A DNA stretch of 7,167 bases, taken from Candidatus Bathyarchaeota archaeon ex4484_135. Lineage in GTDB: Archaea; Thermoproteota; Bathyarchaeia; EX4484-135. The DNA lies in contig NJEJ01000047.1 in the NCBI GenBank assembly GCA_002255025.1, forward strand, positions 1 through 7,167. The letters run 5' to 3'. Position numbers and translations under genes: made by a program. Under the pieces are notes generated by a model. That model was not told the origin of the DNA and did no database searches. It worked only from the letters and a program-made list of their open reading frames with translations. Of this stretch, positions 1 to 5,875 are shown piece by piece (the first letter of the stretch is position 1; each line of letters opens with the position of its first letter).

Positions 1-2
1 TA

Positions 3-767
3 TCGGCCTTAGTGGCCTTCGCGTCCTTCAGGCACGGGCTCGACCCAGATATCATAACGTACCCCGTGAGTTCCGTTACCTCGGACGTGATGGTGACGTG
101 CTGTTACGCCATTGTCCTAGCCCTCATGGTCTCCGGGCCAGCCGGGCGAGCCGTGACGTACGCCATATGCCTGGCCTTCGCCTCTTCTTGCCTCTTCATC
201 TTCGTGAAGAACAAGGGACATGAGGGGTTCAAGAAGGCCCTGAAGGAGTCCCTGGCTTCCTCGGCCCTCGTGGCAGCCATATCAGGCCTCACGGGCACCC
301 TGCTGGGCCGGATGAGTTCTGTGGTGGGCCTGAGGCCCGAGGTGGCCATGGCCTACCCGGCCCTAATAGGGGGCGTGGGCGATGTGGGCTCCATAGTGGG
401 CTCGACGGCCACCACGAAGATGTGGTCGGGTGAGATGGAGGCTGATGCCAGGGCCTTCTTCCAGCACAGGAAGGAAATAGCGGCTGCCTGGTCTTCTTCC
501 CTCCTCATGTTCATGGCTTATGGCTTCCTATCTAGCCTGATGGCCCCGAGGGCTCTGCCCGTCTTATTGGCCACGTTCTTCCTGACCAACCTCATGGCGG
601 TAAGCCTCGTGATCATCCTGTCCCTGTCGGTCGGCCTCCTGTCCTACAGGTATGGCCTTGACCCGGACAACTTCGTCATACCGGTCGAGTCTTCGGCCGC
701 AGATACCATAACGACCTTATCGCTCTTCCTGGCCTCGGAGGCCATCATGGCCCTCTGGGTCAGATGA
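3..767 (+). CDS. MgtE/SLC41-type divalent cation transporter, 5'-truncated by window edge
   Basis: This is probably an inner-membrane Mg2+ (or other divalent cation) channel/transporter of the MgtE/SLC41 group. About 254 residues are visible and the frame is open to the left edge, so the GTG at 12 should not be taken as the true start. An internal duplication supports the call. Counting from that GTG, G-L-D-P-D at residues 9-13 followed by Y-P-V-S-S-x-x-S-D is echoed at 215-219 by G-L-D-P-D-N followed by I-P-V-E-S-S-x-x-D. These look like the ends of two MgtE membrane domains; the second begins near P-A-L-I-G-G-V-G-D-V-G-S (116-127). Most of the first domain lies outside the window. Between them are several long hydrophobic segments (about 32-65, 83-105, 160-178, 183-212, 230-249). 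No cytosolic CBS domain is seen in this part. The conserved Asp after each SS/S motif may line the ion path, by family analogy. The gene converges on the metallophosphoesterase gene. Confidence 0.8.
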   Translation, partial: SALVAFASFRHGLDPDIITYPVSSVTSDVMVTCCYAIVLALMVSGPAGRAVTYAICLAFASSCLFIFVKNKGHEGFKKALKESLASSALVAAISGLTGTLLGRMSSVVGLRPEVAMAYPALIGGVGDVGSIVGSTATTKMWSGEMEADARAFFQHRKEIAAAWSSSLLMFMAYGFLSSLMAPRALPVLLATFFLTNLMAVSLVIILSLSVGLLSYRYGLDPDNFVIPVESSAADTITTLSLFLASEAIMALWVR

Positions 768-868
768 GTAACTCCCGGGCACTGAGGCGGCCCTACCCGC
801 TCCTCATCATCCCCTATGGCCCCGTGTGACCGGTCCTTGATAAGGCATGCGGACCCGGCCTGAGGGCA
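768..868. other. convergent intergenic gap
   Basis: This 101-bp gap separates two convergent stop codons. It contains no T-rich tract of the kind archaea use for termination on either strand, no tRNA-like T-loop sequence and no usable ORF. A 5-bp inverted repeat (GGTCC at 832-836, GGACC at 851-855) encloses a smaller CCTT/AAGG pair. Both are too short to call a terminator. Confidence 0.6.
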
Positions 869-1642
869 TTAGGTCATGAAGGCCTCGAGGCCCCTGGGCC
901 TACGGGCTTCCCGGGCCAGCTTGGCCAAGTCAACCACGTAAAACGCCCTCCTGGCCGGGAGGCTGACGTTCACCACGAGGGTATCGCCTATCCTGGCCTC
1001 TAGGACGCTCGCCCTGTGGGCGTGGCCGTGGAGCCAGAGGTGCGGCCTCCTGGCCTCTATAACGGCCTCGAAGGCCCTGCAGGCCATCTCGGGCCATATG
1101 CGTTCCTTTTCGCCCTGGAGGGTCCTGTACGTCGGTGCGTAATGCGTCATGACGACCACCACGTCGGCCTTCAGCTTGTCCAGCAAGCCGTCTATGACCT
1201 TGATCCTACGCCTGTAGAGGGCCCTTATGCCCGGGATGTGTGTCCTCTGCCACCATGTCGGCCTATCTAGCGAGCCCCTGGAGCCCACTAGCCCTATTCT
1301 AAGGCCCTTCAGCTCTAAGACGGTCGACTCATCATCAAGCCATTTCACACGGCTATAGGACAAATAGGCTTCCCTGCTCTCCTCGTACTCCTCGTTCCCG
1401 AAGCAAGCGAATATCGGGCACTCAAGGCCCTCTAGCAGCTCGAGGACGCTGGCCAGCTTCTCGTGGGCGTTCTTCTCCACCACATCGCCTACCAAGAGCA
1501 TTAAGTCCGGCTGGCCATACTGGTCAAAGAGGGCCGATAGAGCCTCCCGAAAAAGGTCCAAGTAGCGTGGTGCGTGTACGTCCGCCACCGCGGCCGCTAT
1601 GACGCTCTCCTCGCCCAAGGCCCAGTTGAAGTAGGGGCCCAT
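869..1642 (-). CDS. calcineurin-like metallophosphoesterase (PAE1087-like)
   Basis: This is a 257-aa dinuclear-metal phosphoesterase of the calcineurin fold; the substrate cannot be read from the sequence. The metal-ligand motifs occur in order: D-V-H at residues 21-23, G-D at 52-53, G-N-E-E at 82-85, T-H at 166-167 and H-G-H-A-H at 205-209. The G-N-E-E block replaces the usual GNHE, so the His that commonly protonates the leaving group is absent. That resembles the archaeal PAE1087-type subgroup more than nucleases or protein phosphatases. No signal peptide or membrane segment is seen, so it is probably cytosolic. The open frame extends upstream to 1756, but that stretch overlaps the flavin reductase gene in another frame and reads as low-complexity. 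I chose the ATG at 1642, 20 nt after the upstream stop. Its ribosome site is weak (GGGAAAG), so translational coupling to the flavin reductase gene is plausible. The two genes probably share a transcript. Confidence 0.85.
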   Translation of the reverse strand: MGPYFNWALGEESVIAAAVADVHAPRYLDLFREALSALFDQYGQPDLMLLVGDVVEKNAHEKLASVLELLEGLECPIFACFGNEEYEESREAYLSYSRVKWLDDESTVLELKGLRIGLVGSRGSLDRPTWWQRTHIPGIRALYRRRIKVIDGLLDKLKADVVVVMTHYAPTYRTLQGEKERIWPEMACRAFEAVIEARRPHLWLHGHAHRASVLEARIGDTLVVNVSLPARRAFYVVDLAKLAREARRPRGLEAFMT

Positions 1643-1662
1643 GCACGTAAATGGCTTTCCCG

Positions 1663-2226
1663 CTAGGGCTTGCCGGTAGCCTTGAAGAACTCCTCCGGCT
1701 TGGAGTAGATGTTGCCGCCGGCGTGGAGCAGTATCCTCGCTACCTTCTGGTCCCACAGGCCCTCCTTGAACGCCTCCGGGTCAGCATAAGCGGCCACGAC
1801 CTCTGCCAGGAACAGGTCGTGGGAACCACAATCTATGACTTGCTTGACCTTGCACTCCAGGTGGGCCGGGCATTCCTCTATTATGGGTGCCCTCACGACC
1901 TTAGCGGGCTTAGCCGTCAGCTTGGCCTTCCCTATCTTGTCCTCTACGTCACGCCCGCTCACGGTCCCGCAGAAGTGCACGTTCTCGACCAGCTTGTCGG
2001 ACGGGATGTTCACCACGAATTCCCCTGTCTCCTTTATCAGGGCGTTCGAGTACCTCTTCTTCGCCACGCTTATGATTATCATGGGTGGCTCCCTCGAGAC
2101 GGGCGAGATCCAGGATATGGCGAGGGTGTTGGAACGTCCTTCCTTGTCTATGCACGTCACGAGGACGGCTGGCCTGGGGTGCAGGAGCCTGTAGAAGGCC
2201 TTCATCACGTCTACCTTCTCCGCCAT
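1663..2226 (-). CDS. flavin reductase-like FMN-binding protein (flavoredoxin/ferric reductase type)
   Basis: This is a 187-aa cytosolic flavoprotein of the flavin reductase-like domain family, which includes archaeal ferric reductase, flavoredoxin and the small components of flavin monooxygenases. It likely binds FMN and uses NAD(P)H or a protein partner to reduce flavin or Fe(III). Visible hallmarks are R-P-A-V-L-V-T near residues 18-24, S-W-I-S-P-V-S at 38-44, the V-N-I-P strand at 72-75, C-G-T-V-S-G-R-D-V at 86-94 (the family's CGxxSGRxxDK-like loop) and G-S-H-D-L-F at 134-139 followed by A-E-V (GxHxLFxGEV in relatives). Length is normal for the family. I chose the ATG at 2226 because GAGGTG lies 9 nt upstream (2241-2236); an in-frame GTG at 2238 sits inside that ribosome site and is unlikely to be used. 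The gene is first in a two-gene minus-strand unit. The electron donor, acceptor and physiological role remain unknown. Confidence 0.87.
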   Translation of the reverse strand: MAEKVDVMKAFYRLLHPRPAVLVTCIDKEGRSNTLAISWISPVSREPPMIIISVAKKRYSNALIKETGEFVVNIPSDKLVENVHFCGTVSGRDVEDKIGKAKLTAKPAKVVRAPIIEECPAHLECKVKQVIDCGSHDLFLAEVVAAYADPEAFKEGLWDQKVARILLHAGGNIYSKPEEFFKATGKP

Positions 2227-2259
2227 CCCACCACCCACCTCACACGGCCCACCCGGCAG

Positions 2260-2270
2260 TTAAGCTATTT
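2260..2270. promoter_or_regulatory. shared TATA-like box between divergent genes
   Basis: TTAAGCTATTT is the only AT-rich stretch in the otherwise GC-rich 104-bp region between the divergent flavin reductase and protein phosphatase genes. Read on the minus strand as AAATAGCTTAA, it would place a start site near 2240, just upstream of the GAGGTG ribosome site and ATG at 2226. Read on the plus strand, it would place a start site near 2292, upstream of the phosphatase start. The call rests on composition and spacing only. Confidence 0.5.
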
Positions 2271-2330
2271 GGCGAGGGGGCCACGACAAGAGGGCGGACC
2301 TTGGACCCAGGCCAGCTAGTAGAGGAAGCC

Positions 2331-3227
2331 ATGAAGGTCAAAGCTGATGCCTTCACGGAGTTAGTCAACGAGGTCAAGTCCCTCTTGGCCGGAGAAGAGG
2401 GCCGGGTAGGCGAGTTGGAGGTCATCGGGCGGCTCGTCAAGCTGCCAGACGAGGGGGAGGCCGTGATAGTGGGCGACATCCACGGGGACCTCAAGAGCCT
2501 GTACCACGTGCTCAGGGATACCGATTTCATGCGTAGGGCCCAGGAGGGCGAGCCTATATACGCTGTTTTTCTCGGGGACTACGCAGACAGGGGGATCAGG
2601 GGCCCCGAGGTCTATTACGTGGTCCTGAAGCTGAAGGAGATGTATCCCGACCGCGTGGTGCTGCTAAGGGGCAATCACGAAGGTCCTAGCGATATCCTAG
2701 CCATGCCCCACGACCTCCCTTTCCACATAATATCGAAGTTCGGACGGGAGGAGGGCGTGAGGGCCTACAAGGCCCTGAGGGAGCTCTGGGGCTTCTTTTT
2801 CACGGCCGCCTTAGTCAAAGACAAGGTGATCATGCTGCACGGGGGTGCACCGACGACCGTGAGGAGGCTCGAGGACTTAGCTTTCGCACATGAAAAGCAC
2901 CCGAGGGAGCCCATCCTGGAGGAAGTCCTGTGGAGCGACCCGGAGGAAGGCATAACGGGTGCTTACCCATCCTGGCGTGGTGCTGGCAAGCTTTTTGGGC
3001 CCGATGTGACTAAGAGGTTCCTGTCGGTCGTTGGGGCCAGGGCCCTTGTGAGAGGCCACGAGCCCTGTCCAGCAGGTTACAAGCTCAACCACGAGGACTT
3101 GATAATGACCGTTTTCTCTAGGAAGGGACCACCCTATTTCAACGAGCAGGCTGCCTACCTCTGGGTGCCCCTCTCAGCCCAGGTGCTAAGTGCCAGGGAC
3201 CTAGAGAAATGGGTCAGGACTTTCTGA
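2331..3227 (+). CDS. PPP-family serine/threonine protein phosphatase (PP1-arch type)
   Basis: This is a metal-dependent protein Ser/Thr phosphatase of the PPP superfamily, like the archaeal PP1-arch enzymes. It should remove phosphate from phosphoproteins in the cytosol. The 298-aa product is close to the usual PPP catalytic-domain size. All signature blocks are present: G-D-I-H-G-D at residues 48-53, G-D-Y-A-D-R-G at 82-88 (Ala where GDYVDRG is common), R-G-N-H-E at 113-117, H-G-G at 170-172, W-S-D-P at 201-204 and R-G-H-E-P at 241-245. The catalytic His of GNHE and the metal ligands are therefore intact. No regulatory or membrane domain is attached. I chose the ATG at 2331, with GAGGA at 2322-2326. 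An in-frame TTG at 2301, preceded by GAGGG, would add ten residues and cannot be excluded; the open frame further upstream runs through the promoter and the divergent gene and is not coding. Transcription probably starts near 2292 from the shared box. Confidence 0.93.
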   Translation: MKVKADAFTELVNEVKSLLAGEEGRVGELEVIGRLVKLPDEGEAVIVGDIHGDLKSLYHVLRDTDFMRRAQEGEPIYAVFLGDYADRGIRGPEVYYVVLKLKEMYPDRVVLLRGNHEGPSDILAMPHDLPFHIISKFGREEGVRAYKALRELWGFFFTAALVKDKVIMLHGGAPTTVRRLEDLAFAHEKHPREPILEEVLWSDPEEGITGAYPSWRGAGKLFGPDVTKRFLSVVGARALVRGHEPCPAGYKLNHEDLIMTVFSRKGPPYFNEQAAYLWVPLSAQVLSARDLEKWVRTF

Positions 3228-3241
3228 GCTGGTCAGGAAGC

Positions 3242-3258
3242 CGAAAGCCTTAAGTTTT
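3242..3258 (+). promoter_or_regulatory. archaeal promoter (BRE + TATA) of the DUF211 operon
   Basis: CGAAAG at 3242-3247 looks like a purine-rich TFB recognition element and is followed by TTAAGTTTT at 3250-3258, a TATA-like box. The usual 24-28 nt spacing puts the transcription start near 3278-3283, just before the DUF211 start. It is the clearest promoter in the window and the likely driver of the genes through 5606. Confidence 0.65.
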
Positions 3259-3287
3259 CCTGCTTCATAACAAAGCCATGCGGTGAA

Positions 3288-3560
3288 ATGGAGGAGATGG
3301 GCAAACAACGTCCCCAGTTGAGTAAGGTCGTCTTGGACGTGCTGAAGCCTCACAGGCCTTCTGTGGTAGAACTCGGGAAGGCACTCAGCCAGCTCCCGGG
3401 CGTCCTCAGCATAAACATAACATTAGGCGAGGTGGACGTGGACACAGAATCCGTGAAGATAACGATAGAGGGGAACGGCCTCAACTACGAGGAAATAGAG
3501 AAGACCATAAAGAGGTTCGGGGCCGCCATCCACAGCATAGACGAGGTAATCTACTCGTGA
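3288..3560 (+). CDS. DUF211 family protein (COG1888-like)
   Basis: This small archaeal protein of 90 aa belongs to the DUF211 family; its biochemical function is not established. Diagnostic stretches are V-L-D-V-L-K-P-H at residues 15-22, V-V-E-L-G-K-A-L at 26-33, the central strand pair around I-N-I-T-L-G-E-V-D-V-D, then K-I-T-I-E-G, and the ending G-A-A-I-H-S-I-D-E-V. The pattern of strands and helices fits the small ferredoxin-like alpha/beta fold known for the family. Length is typical. It is cytosolic, without signal or membrane segments. The ATG at 3288 is given, but GGTGA at 3282-3286 is only one base from it and ten bases from the in-frame ATG at 3297, so translation may begin at 3297 (M-G-K-Q). 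It is the first gene after a strong promoter, 17 nt upstream of the VIT1-like gene. That adjacency suggests a shared process, possibly metal handling, but this is inference. Confidence 0.88.
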   Translation: MEEMGKQRPQLSKVVLDVLKPHRPSVVELGKALSQLPGVLSINITLGEVDVDTESVKITIEGNGLNYEEIEKTIKRFGAAIHSIDEVIYS

Positions 3561-3564
3561 GGGC

Positions 3565-3570
3565 GGTGAT
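3565..3570 (+). promoter_or_regulatory. ribosome binding site of the VIT1-like gene
   Basis: GGTGAT lies seven nucleotides before the ATG at 3578 and matches the archaeal 16S rRNA 3' end. It fixes the start of the membrane protein and shows that this internal operon gene has its own initiation site. Confidence 0.7.
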
Positions 3571-3577
3571 GCCCTAG

Positions 3578-4195
3578 ATGGGCGGATGGCTGCCCGCCCC
3601 CTGGAACTTCGTGAGGAAGCTGAGGGAGCTCAGGGCACACCTCAAGGCCGAGAGGGTAGATGAGATAGCCCGAAGGTACTTGGTCATGAATGCTTTCGAC
3701 GGCTCCTTGGCCATCTTGAGCGTGGTGGTAAGTGCTTACCTCGTGGGAGCTGCCGAGCCGAAGATAATAGTGGCCATAGGCCTGGCCAACTGCGTTGCCA
3801 TGGCCATATCCGGCTTCACGGGCACCCTGATGACCGAGAAGGCCGAGAGGACGAGGCGTCTGAGGGAACTCGAGTCCATAATGCTGACCAGCCTGAAGGA
3901 TTCTGATTTCGGAAGGGTCTCCACGGTAGCCTCCGTTTACGCGGCCCTGGTGGACGGTGCTGCCCCCCTCCTGGCTGGCCTCGTGGGCCTATCGCCTCTG
4001 ATAGCCGCTATTTTCCTGCCCCTCGAGGTCGAGTTGGCCGTCTGGGCTTCCCTGGCCGTCACCATGGCCACCTTGTTCGCCTTAGGTGCCTTCCTCGGCC
4101 GGATATCCAGGGGCAACGTGCTCCTATCCGGCCTGAAGATGGTGGCCATAGGCTGTATAACAGCTCTGCTGTGCTCCATACTGAAGGCCGTGTGA
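3578..4195 (+). CDS. VIT1/CCC1-like integral membrane protein (putative metal transporter)
   Basis: This 205-aa membrane protein is related to the VIT1/CCC1 group (COG1814-like), whose characterised members carry Fe2+ or Mn2+ across membranes. A basic, helical N-terminus (residues 10-33) precedes about five hydrophobic segments: 36-57, 62-84, 116-145, 150-174 and 182-203. F-D-G-S-L-A-I-L at 40-47 corresponds to the D-G motif in the first VIT1 helix, and the G-R-I-S-R-G ... G-L-K-M-V-A-I-G block (174-192) resembles the last helix region. Two differences stand out. The second helix carries A-I-S-G-F-T-G-T-L-M-T-E (77-86 and on) rather than the usual SMxxGExxS. The loop to helix 3 is only about 30 residues, rich in Arg and Glu, with no canonical metal-binding helical domain. 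Transport substrate and direction are therefore uncertain. The start is set by GGTGAT. The gene sits between DUF211 and the uracil-DNA glycosylase gene with gaps of 17 and 15 nt. Confidence 0.75.
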   Translation: MGGWLPAPWNFVRKLRELRAHLKAERVDEIARRYLVMNAFDGSLAILSVVVSAYLVGAAEPKIIVAIGLANCVAMAISGFTGTLMTEKAERTRRLRELESIMLTSLKDSDFGRVSTVASVYAALVDGAAPLLAGLVGLSPLIAAIFLPLEVELAVWASLAVTMATLFALGAFLGRISRGNVLLSGLKMVAIGCITALLCSILKAV

Positions 4196-4196
4196 T

Positions 4197-4203
4197 GGAG
4201 GTG
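4197..4203 (+). promoter_or_regulatory. strong ribosome binding site selecting a TTG start
   Basis: GGAGGTG is a full match to the archaeal Shine-Dalgarno consensus and begins one base after the upstream stop codon. It lies seven nucleotides before TTG at 4211, which supports that non-AUG start over the in-frame ATG at 4241. Confidence 0.75.
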
Positions 4204-4210
4204 GCCCGGC

Positions 4211-4876
4211 TTGCCGCCCGAGTTAGACAAGGAGAAGGCCATGGAGACCCTGGTGGCCGAGATAAAGGCCTGTAAGAAGTGCCTGCTCCACGCCAGCAGG
4301 AAGAACCCGGTCCCGGGCGAGGGCAACCTGGATGCGACCGTCATGCTCGTGGGAGAGGCACCTGGCCGGTGGGAAGACGAGAAGGGCCGCCCCTTCGTGG
4401 GTGCTGCTGGCAAGCTACTGGACCGCCTGCTGGCCCTGGCCGGCTTAAGGCGTGAGGAAGTCTACATAGCGAACGTGCTGAAGTGCCGCCCGCCCGGGAA
4501 CAGGGACCCGAGGCCGGAGGAAGTGGAGGCCTGCACTCCCTTCCTCGACAGGCAGATAGAGATCATAAGGCCTAAGGTGATAGTGACGCTCGGCCGCCAC
4601 TCGACCAAGTACCTGTTCTCCAAGGCTGGCCTGTCGTTCAAGAAGATGAGCGATGTCAGAGGGCACGTCTACGAGGTCGAACTCCTAGGCCTTAAGGTCC
4701 TGTTGATACCGACCCTCCACCCGGCATCGGCCCTCTACAACCCGTCCTACAGGTCCATCTTGGAATCTGATTTCGACCTGATAGGCAGGGTGGTGAGGGG
4801 GGCTGCCCAACCGGAGAAGCCAGGGCCTAAGCTGGCCCGAGAGCGTAAGGGAACGCTTGAGGAATTCATGGTTTGA
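4211..4876 (+). CDS. udg: type IV uracil-DNA glycosylase (4Fe-4S UDG)
   Basis: This DNA repair enzyme excises uracil formed by cytosine deamination, starting base excision repair; deamination is fast at high temperature. The 221-aa protein has the family plan. C21 and C24 with C92 and C108 form the 4Fe-4S ligand set. G-E-A-P-G (48-52) is the catalytic/water-activating block, G-R-P-F-V-G (59-64) the uracil pocket, N-V-L-K-C-R-P-P-G-N-R (88-98) the conserved cluster-proximal segment and L-H-P-A-S (169-173) the minor-groove His-Pro motif. The tail after residue 195 is basic and ends K-G-T-L-E-E-F-M-V, which resembles a PCNA-interacting peptide with Lys in place of Gln. Initiation at TTG 4211 is supported by GGAGGTG seven bases upstream. 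The gene follows the VIT1-like gene by 15 nt and its last 20 nt overlap the next gene. The family assignment is firm; the PCNA contact is inferred. Confidence 0.95.
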   Translation: MPPELDKEKAMETLVAEIKACKKCLLHASRKNPVPGEGNLDATVMLVGEAPGRWEDEKGRPFVGAAGKLLDRLLALAGLRREEVYIANVLKCRPPGNRDPRPEEVEACTPFLDRQIEIIRPKVIVTLGRHSTKYLFSKAGLSFKKMSDVRGHVYEVELLGLKVLLIPTLHPASALYNPSYRSILESDFDLIGRVVRGAAQPEKPGPKLARERKGTLEEFMV

Positions 4877-5606
4877 GGCCTCGGGCCGTGAGGTGCCCAG
4901 GGTCCTGCTCGGCACCTCGCCCTTCATAGGTGCTGGCCAGTTCTGGCCTAGGTCAGAAGACTACTGGGCCAGGTTCTACGGCAAGCCTGAAGAGGTGGCC
5001 GAGGTCATAATGGCTGCCGTCGAGCTGGGCGTGGTAGGCGTTCAGCCCCTGCCCTGCCCTTTCTTGGCCGAGGCTATCAGGATAGTCCAGCGTGAGACAG
5101 GCACAGACCTGGCCTTGGTCATAACCATAGGGCCGGACGAGCCCCTAAAGGACCTGAGGATATTCGACGACCTGGACGTCCGGGTCGCCTTGATACATGG
5201 CTCCCTCACGGACGAAGCGTCTGGGCCGGAACTAGAAGCCATATTGGGAGCCGTGAGGGACGAGGGCCTCCCGGCTGGCTACGTCACGCACAGCCCCATG
5301 AAGATGCTGAGCCGCATCTCCTCGGGCGTGATACCAAGGCCTGACCTGGTCCTACTGCCCTTCAACAAGCTCGGCTACCTGATGGACGCTCCAGCGGGCC
5401 AGATAGCAGATGCCATAAGGCATCTGGGCGTGCCAGCCATGGGGAAGAAGGTCCTGGCGGCTGGCAGGCTGAGGCCGAGGGACGGCCTTGAGTTCGCCCT
5501 CAGGGCCGGCGTCCTAGAGGGCGTTGCCATAGGGGCCGTCTCAAGGGCGGAGGTCCAAGAGACCTTCGGGCTTCTGGCAGAGCTTATGCCCTGGGCTAAG
5601 GCCTAA
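4857..5606 (+). CDS. unrecognised TIM-barrel-like protein resembling aldo-keto reductases
   Basis: I do not recognise a characterised family for this 249-aa protein. It reads as an alternating strand/helix protein with about eight repeats: V-L-L-G-T-S-P-F-I-G-A-G-Q-F (16-29), V-G-V-Q-P-L-P (60-66), L-V-I-T-I-G-P (87-93), A-L-I-H-G-S (111-116), G-Y-V-T-H-S (141-146), L-V-L-L-P-F-N-K (164-171), G-K-K-V-L-A-A-G-R-L (196-205) and G-V-A-I-G-A-V-S (222-229). The G-R-x-V-P-R-V-L-L-G-T start and the last two blocks resemble aldo-keto reductases, where the C-terminal strands bind NADP phosphate. The classical Asp-Tyr-Lys-His active site is not evident, so reductase activity is not claimed; an aldolase-like role around H114, H145 or K171 is equally possible. 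It appears soluble. The start is uncertain: TTG 4857 overlaps udg by 20 nt and keeps the N-terminal G-R-x-V-P hairpin, while an in-frame GTG at 4893 would remove 12 residues. It is the last gene of the compact operon. Confidence 0.7.
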   Translation: MRNSWFEASGREVPRVLLGTSPFIGAGQFWPRSEDYWARFYGKPEEVAEVIMAAVELGVVGVQPLPCPFLAEAIRIVQRETGTDLALVITIGPDEPLKDLRIFDDLDVRVALIHGSLTDEASGPELEAILGAVRDEGLPAGYVTHSPMKMLSRISSGVIPRPDLVLLPFNKLGYLMDAPAGQIADAIRHLGVPAMGKKVLAAGRLRPRDGLEFALRAGVLEGVAIGAVSRAEVQETFGLLAELMPWAKA

Positions 5607-5640
5607 ATGCCAGTCACTACAGACAGGTGTGGTGGTCCTA

Positions 5641-5874
5641 GTGGAGAGGGGAGCTAAGACCGTTACGCTTGAGATGGTATATGACGAAGTTAAAAAGTTA
5701 CGTGAGGAAGTCCATTACCTGGAGGACTTGCTTGAGGCTGTGCTCTTGCGTGGGCTTCCAGAGGTTGAACTGAGCCCCGAAGAACTTGAGGAGATCCGTA
5801 AATCGATCGAGGAGATGAGGAGAGGCGAATACGTAAATATAGAGGAACTTGAGGAGGCGATTTCCCGAACTTGA
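5641..5874 (+). CDS. RelB-like antitoxin of a toxin-antitoxin pair
   Basis: This 77-aa acidic, helical protein resembles archaeal RelB-type antitoxins, which bind and neutralise RelE-family mRNA interferases. The N-terminus (V-T-L-E-M-V-Y-D-E-V-K-K-L, residues 8-20) leads into a likely coiled-coil or long helix to about residue 38. A linker E-L-S-P-E-E-L-E-E-I then leads to the C-terminal R-R-G-E-Y-V-N-I-E-E-L-E-E-A-I segment, the G-E-x-x-x-x-E-E-L pattern common in these antitoxins and usually the toxin-wrapping part. I prefer the GTG at 5641 because GGTGG lies at 5631-5635; an in-frame GTG at 5629 adds four residues. The gene begins 34 nt after the TIM-barrel gene and its stop is one base before the ATG of the broken toxin gene. 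Codons differ from the neighbours (more CGT, GTT, GAA, TTA), suggesting later acquisition. The call rests on pattern and on the RelE fragment next door. Confidence 0.65.
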   Translation: MERGAKTVTLEMVYDEVKKLREEVHYLEDLLEAVLLRGLPEVELSPEELEEIRKSIEEMRRGEYVNIEELEEAISRT

Positions 5875-5875
5875 C

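Noticed and set aside
832..855. Inverted repeat GGTCC/GGACC with a nested CCTT/AAGG pair in the convergent gap
   Set aside because: The stems are only 5 and 4 bp, partly exclusive, and there is no T-tract. Chance pairing in GC-rich DNA is likely.
1643..1756. N-terminal extension of the metallophosphoesterase frame
   Set aside because: It overlaps the end of the flavin reductase gene in another frame and has no domain character. The ATG at 1642 gives a normal-sized protein.
1651..2319. Long plus-strand open frame (222 codons) opposite the flavin reductase gene
   Set aside because: It is antisense to a clearly conserved gene, has no recognisable motifs, and long antisense frames are expected in GC-rich coding DNA.
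2085..2330. N-terminal extension of the phosphatase frame
   Set aside because: It runs through the divergent gene and the promoter region and reads as Arg/Ser/Pro/His-rich low complexity. PPP similarity is compatible only with a start at 2301 or 2331.
5607..5657. Short ATG frame just after the TIM-barrel gene (16 codons)
   Set aside because: It runs out of frame into the antitoxin gene, is very short and has no supporting ribosome site.
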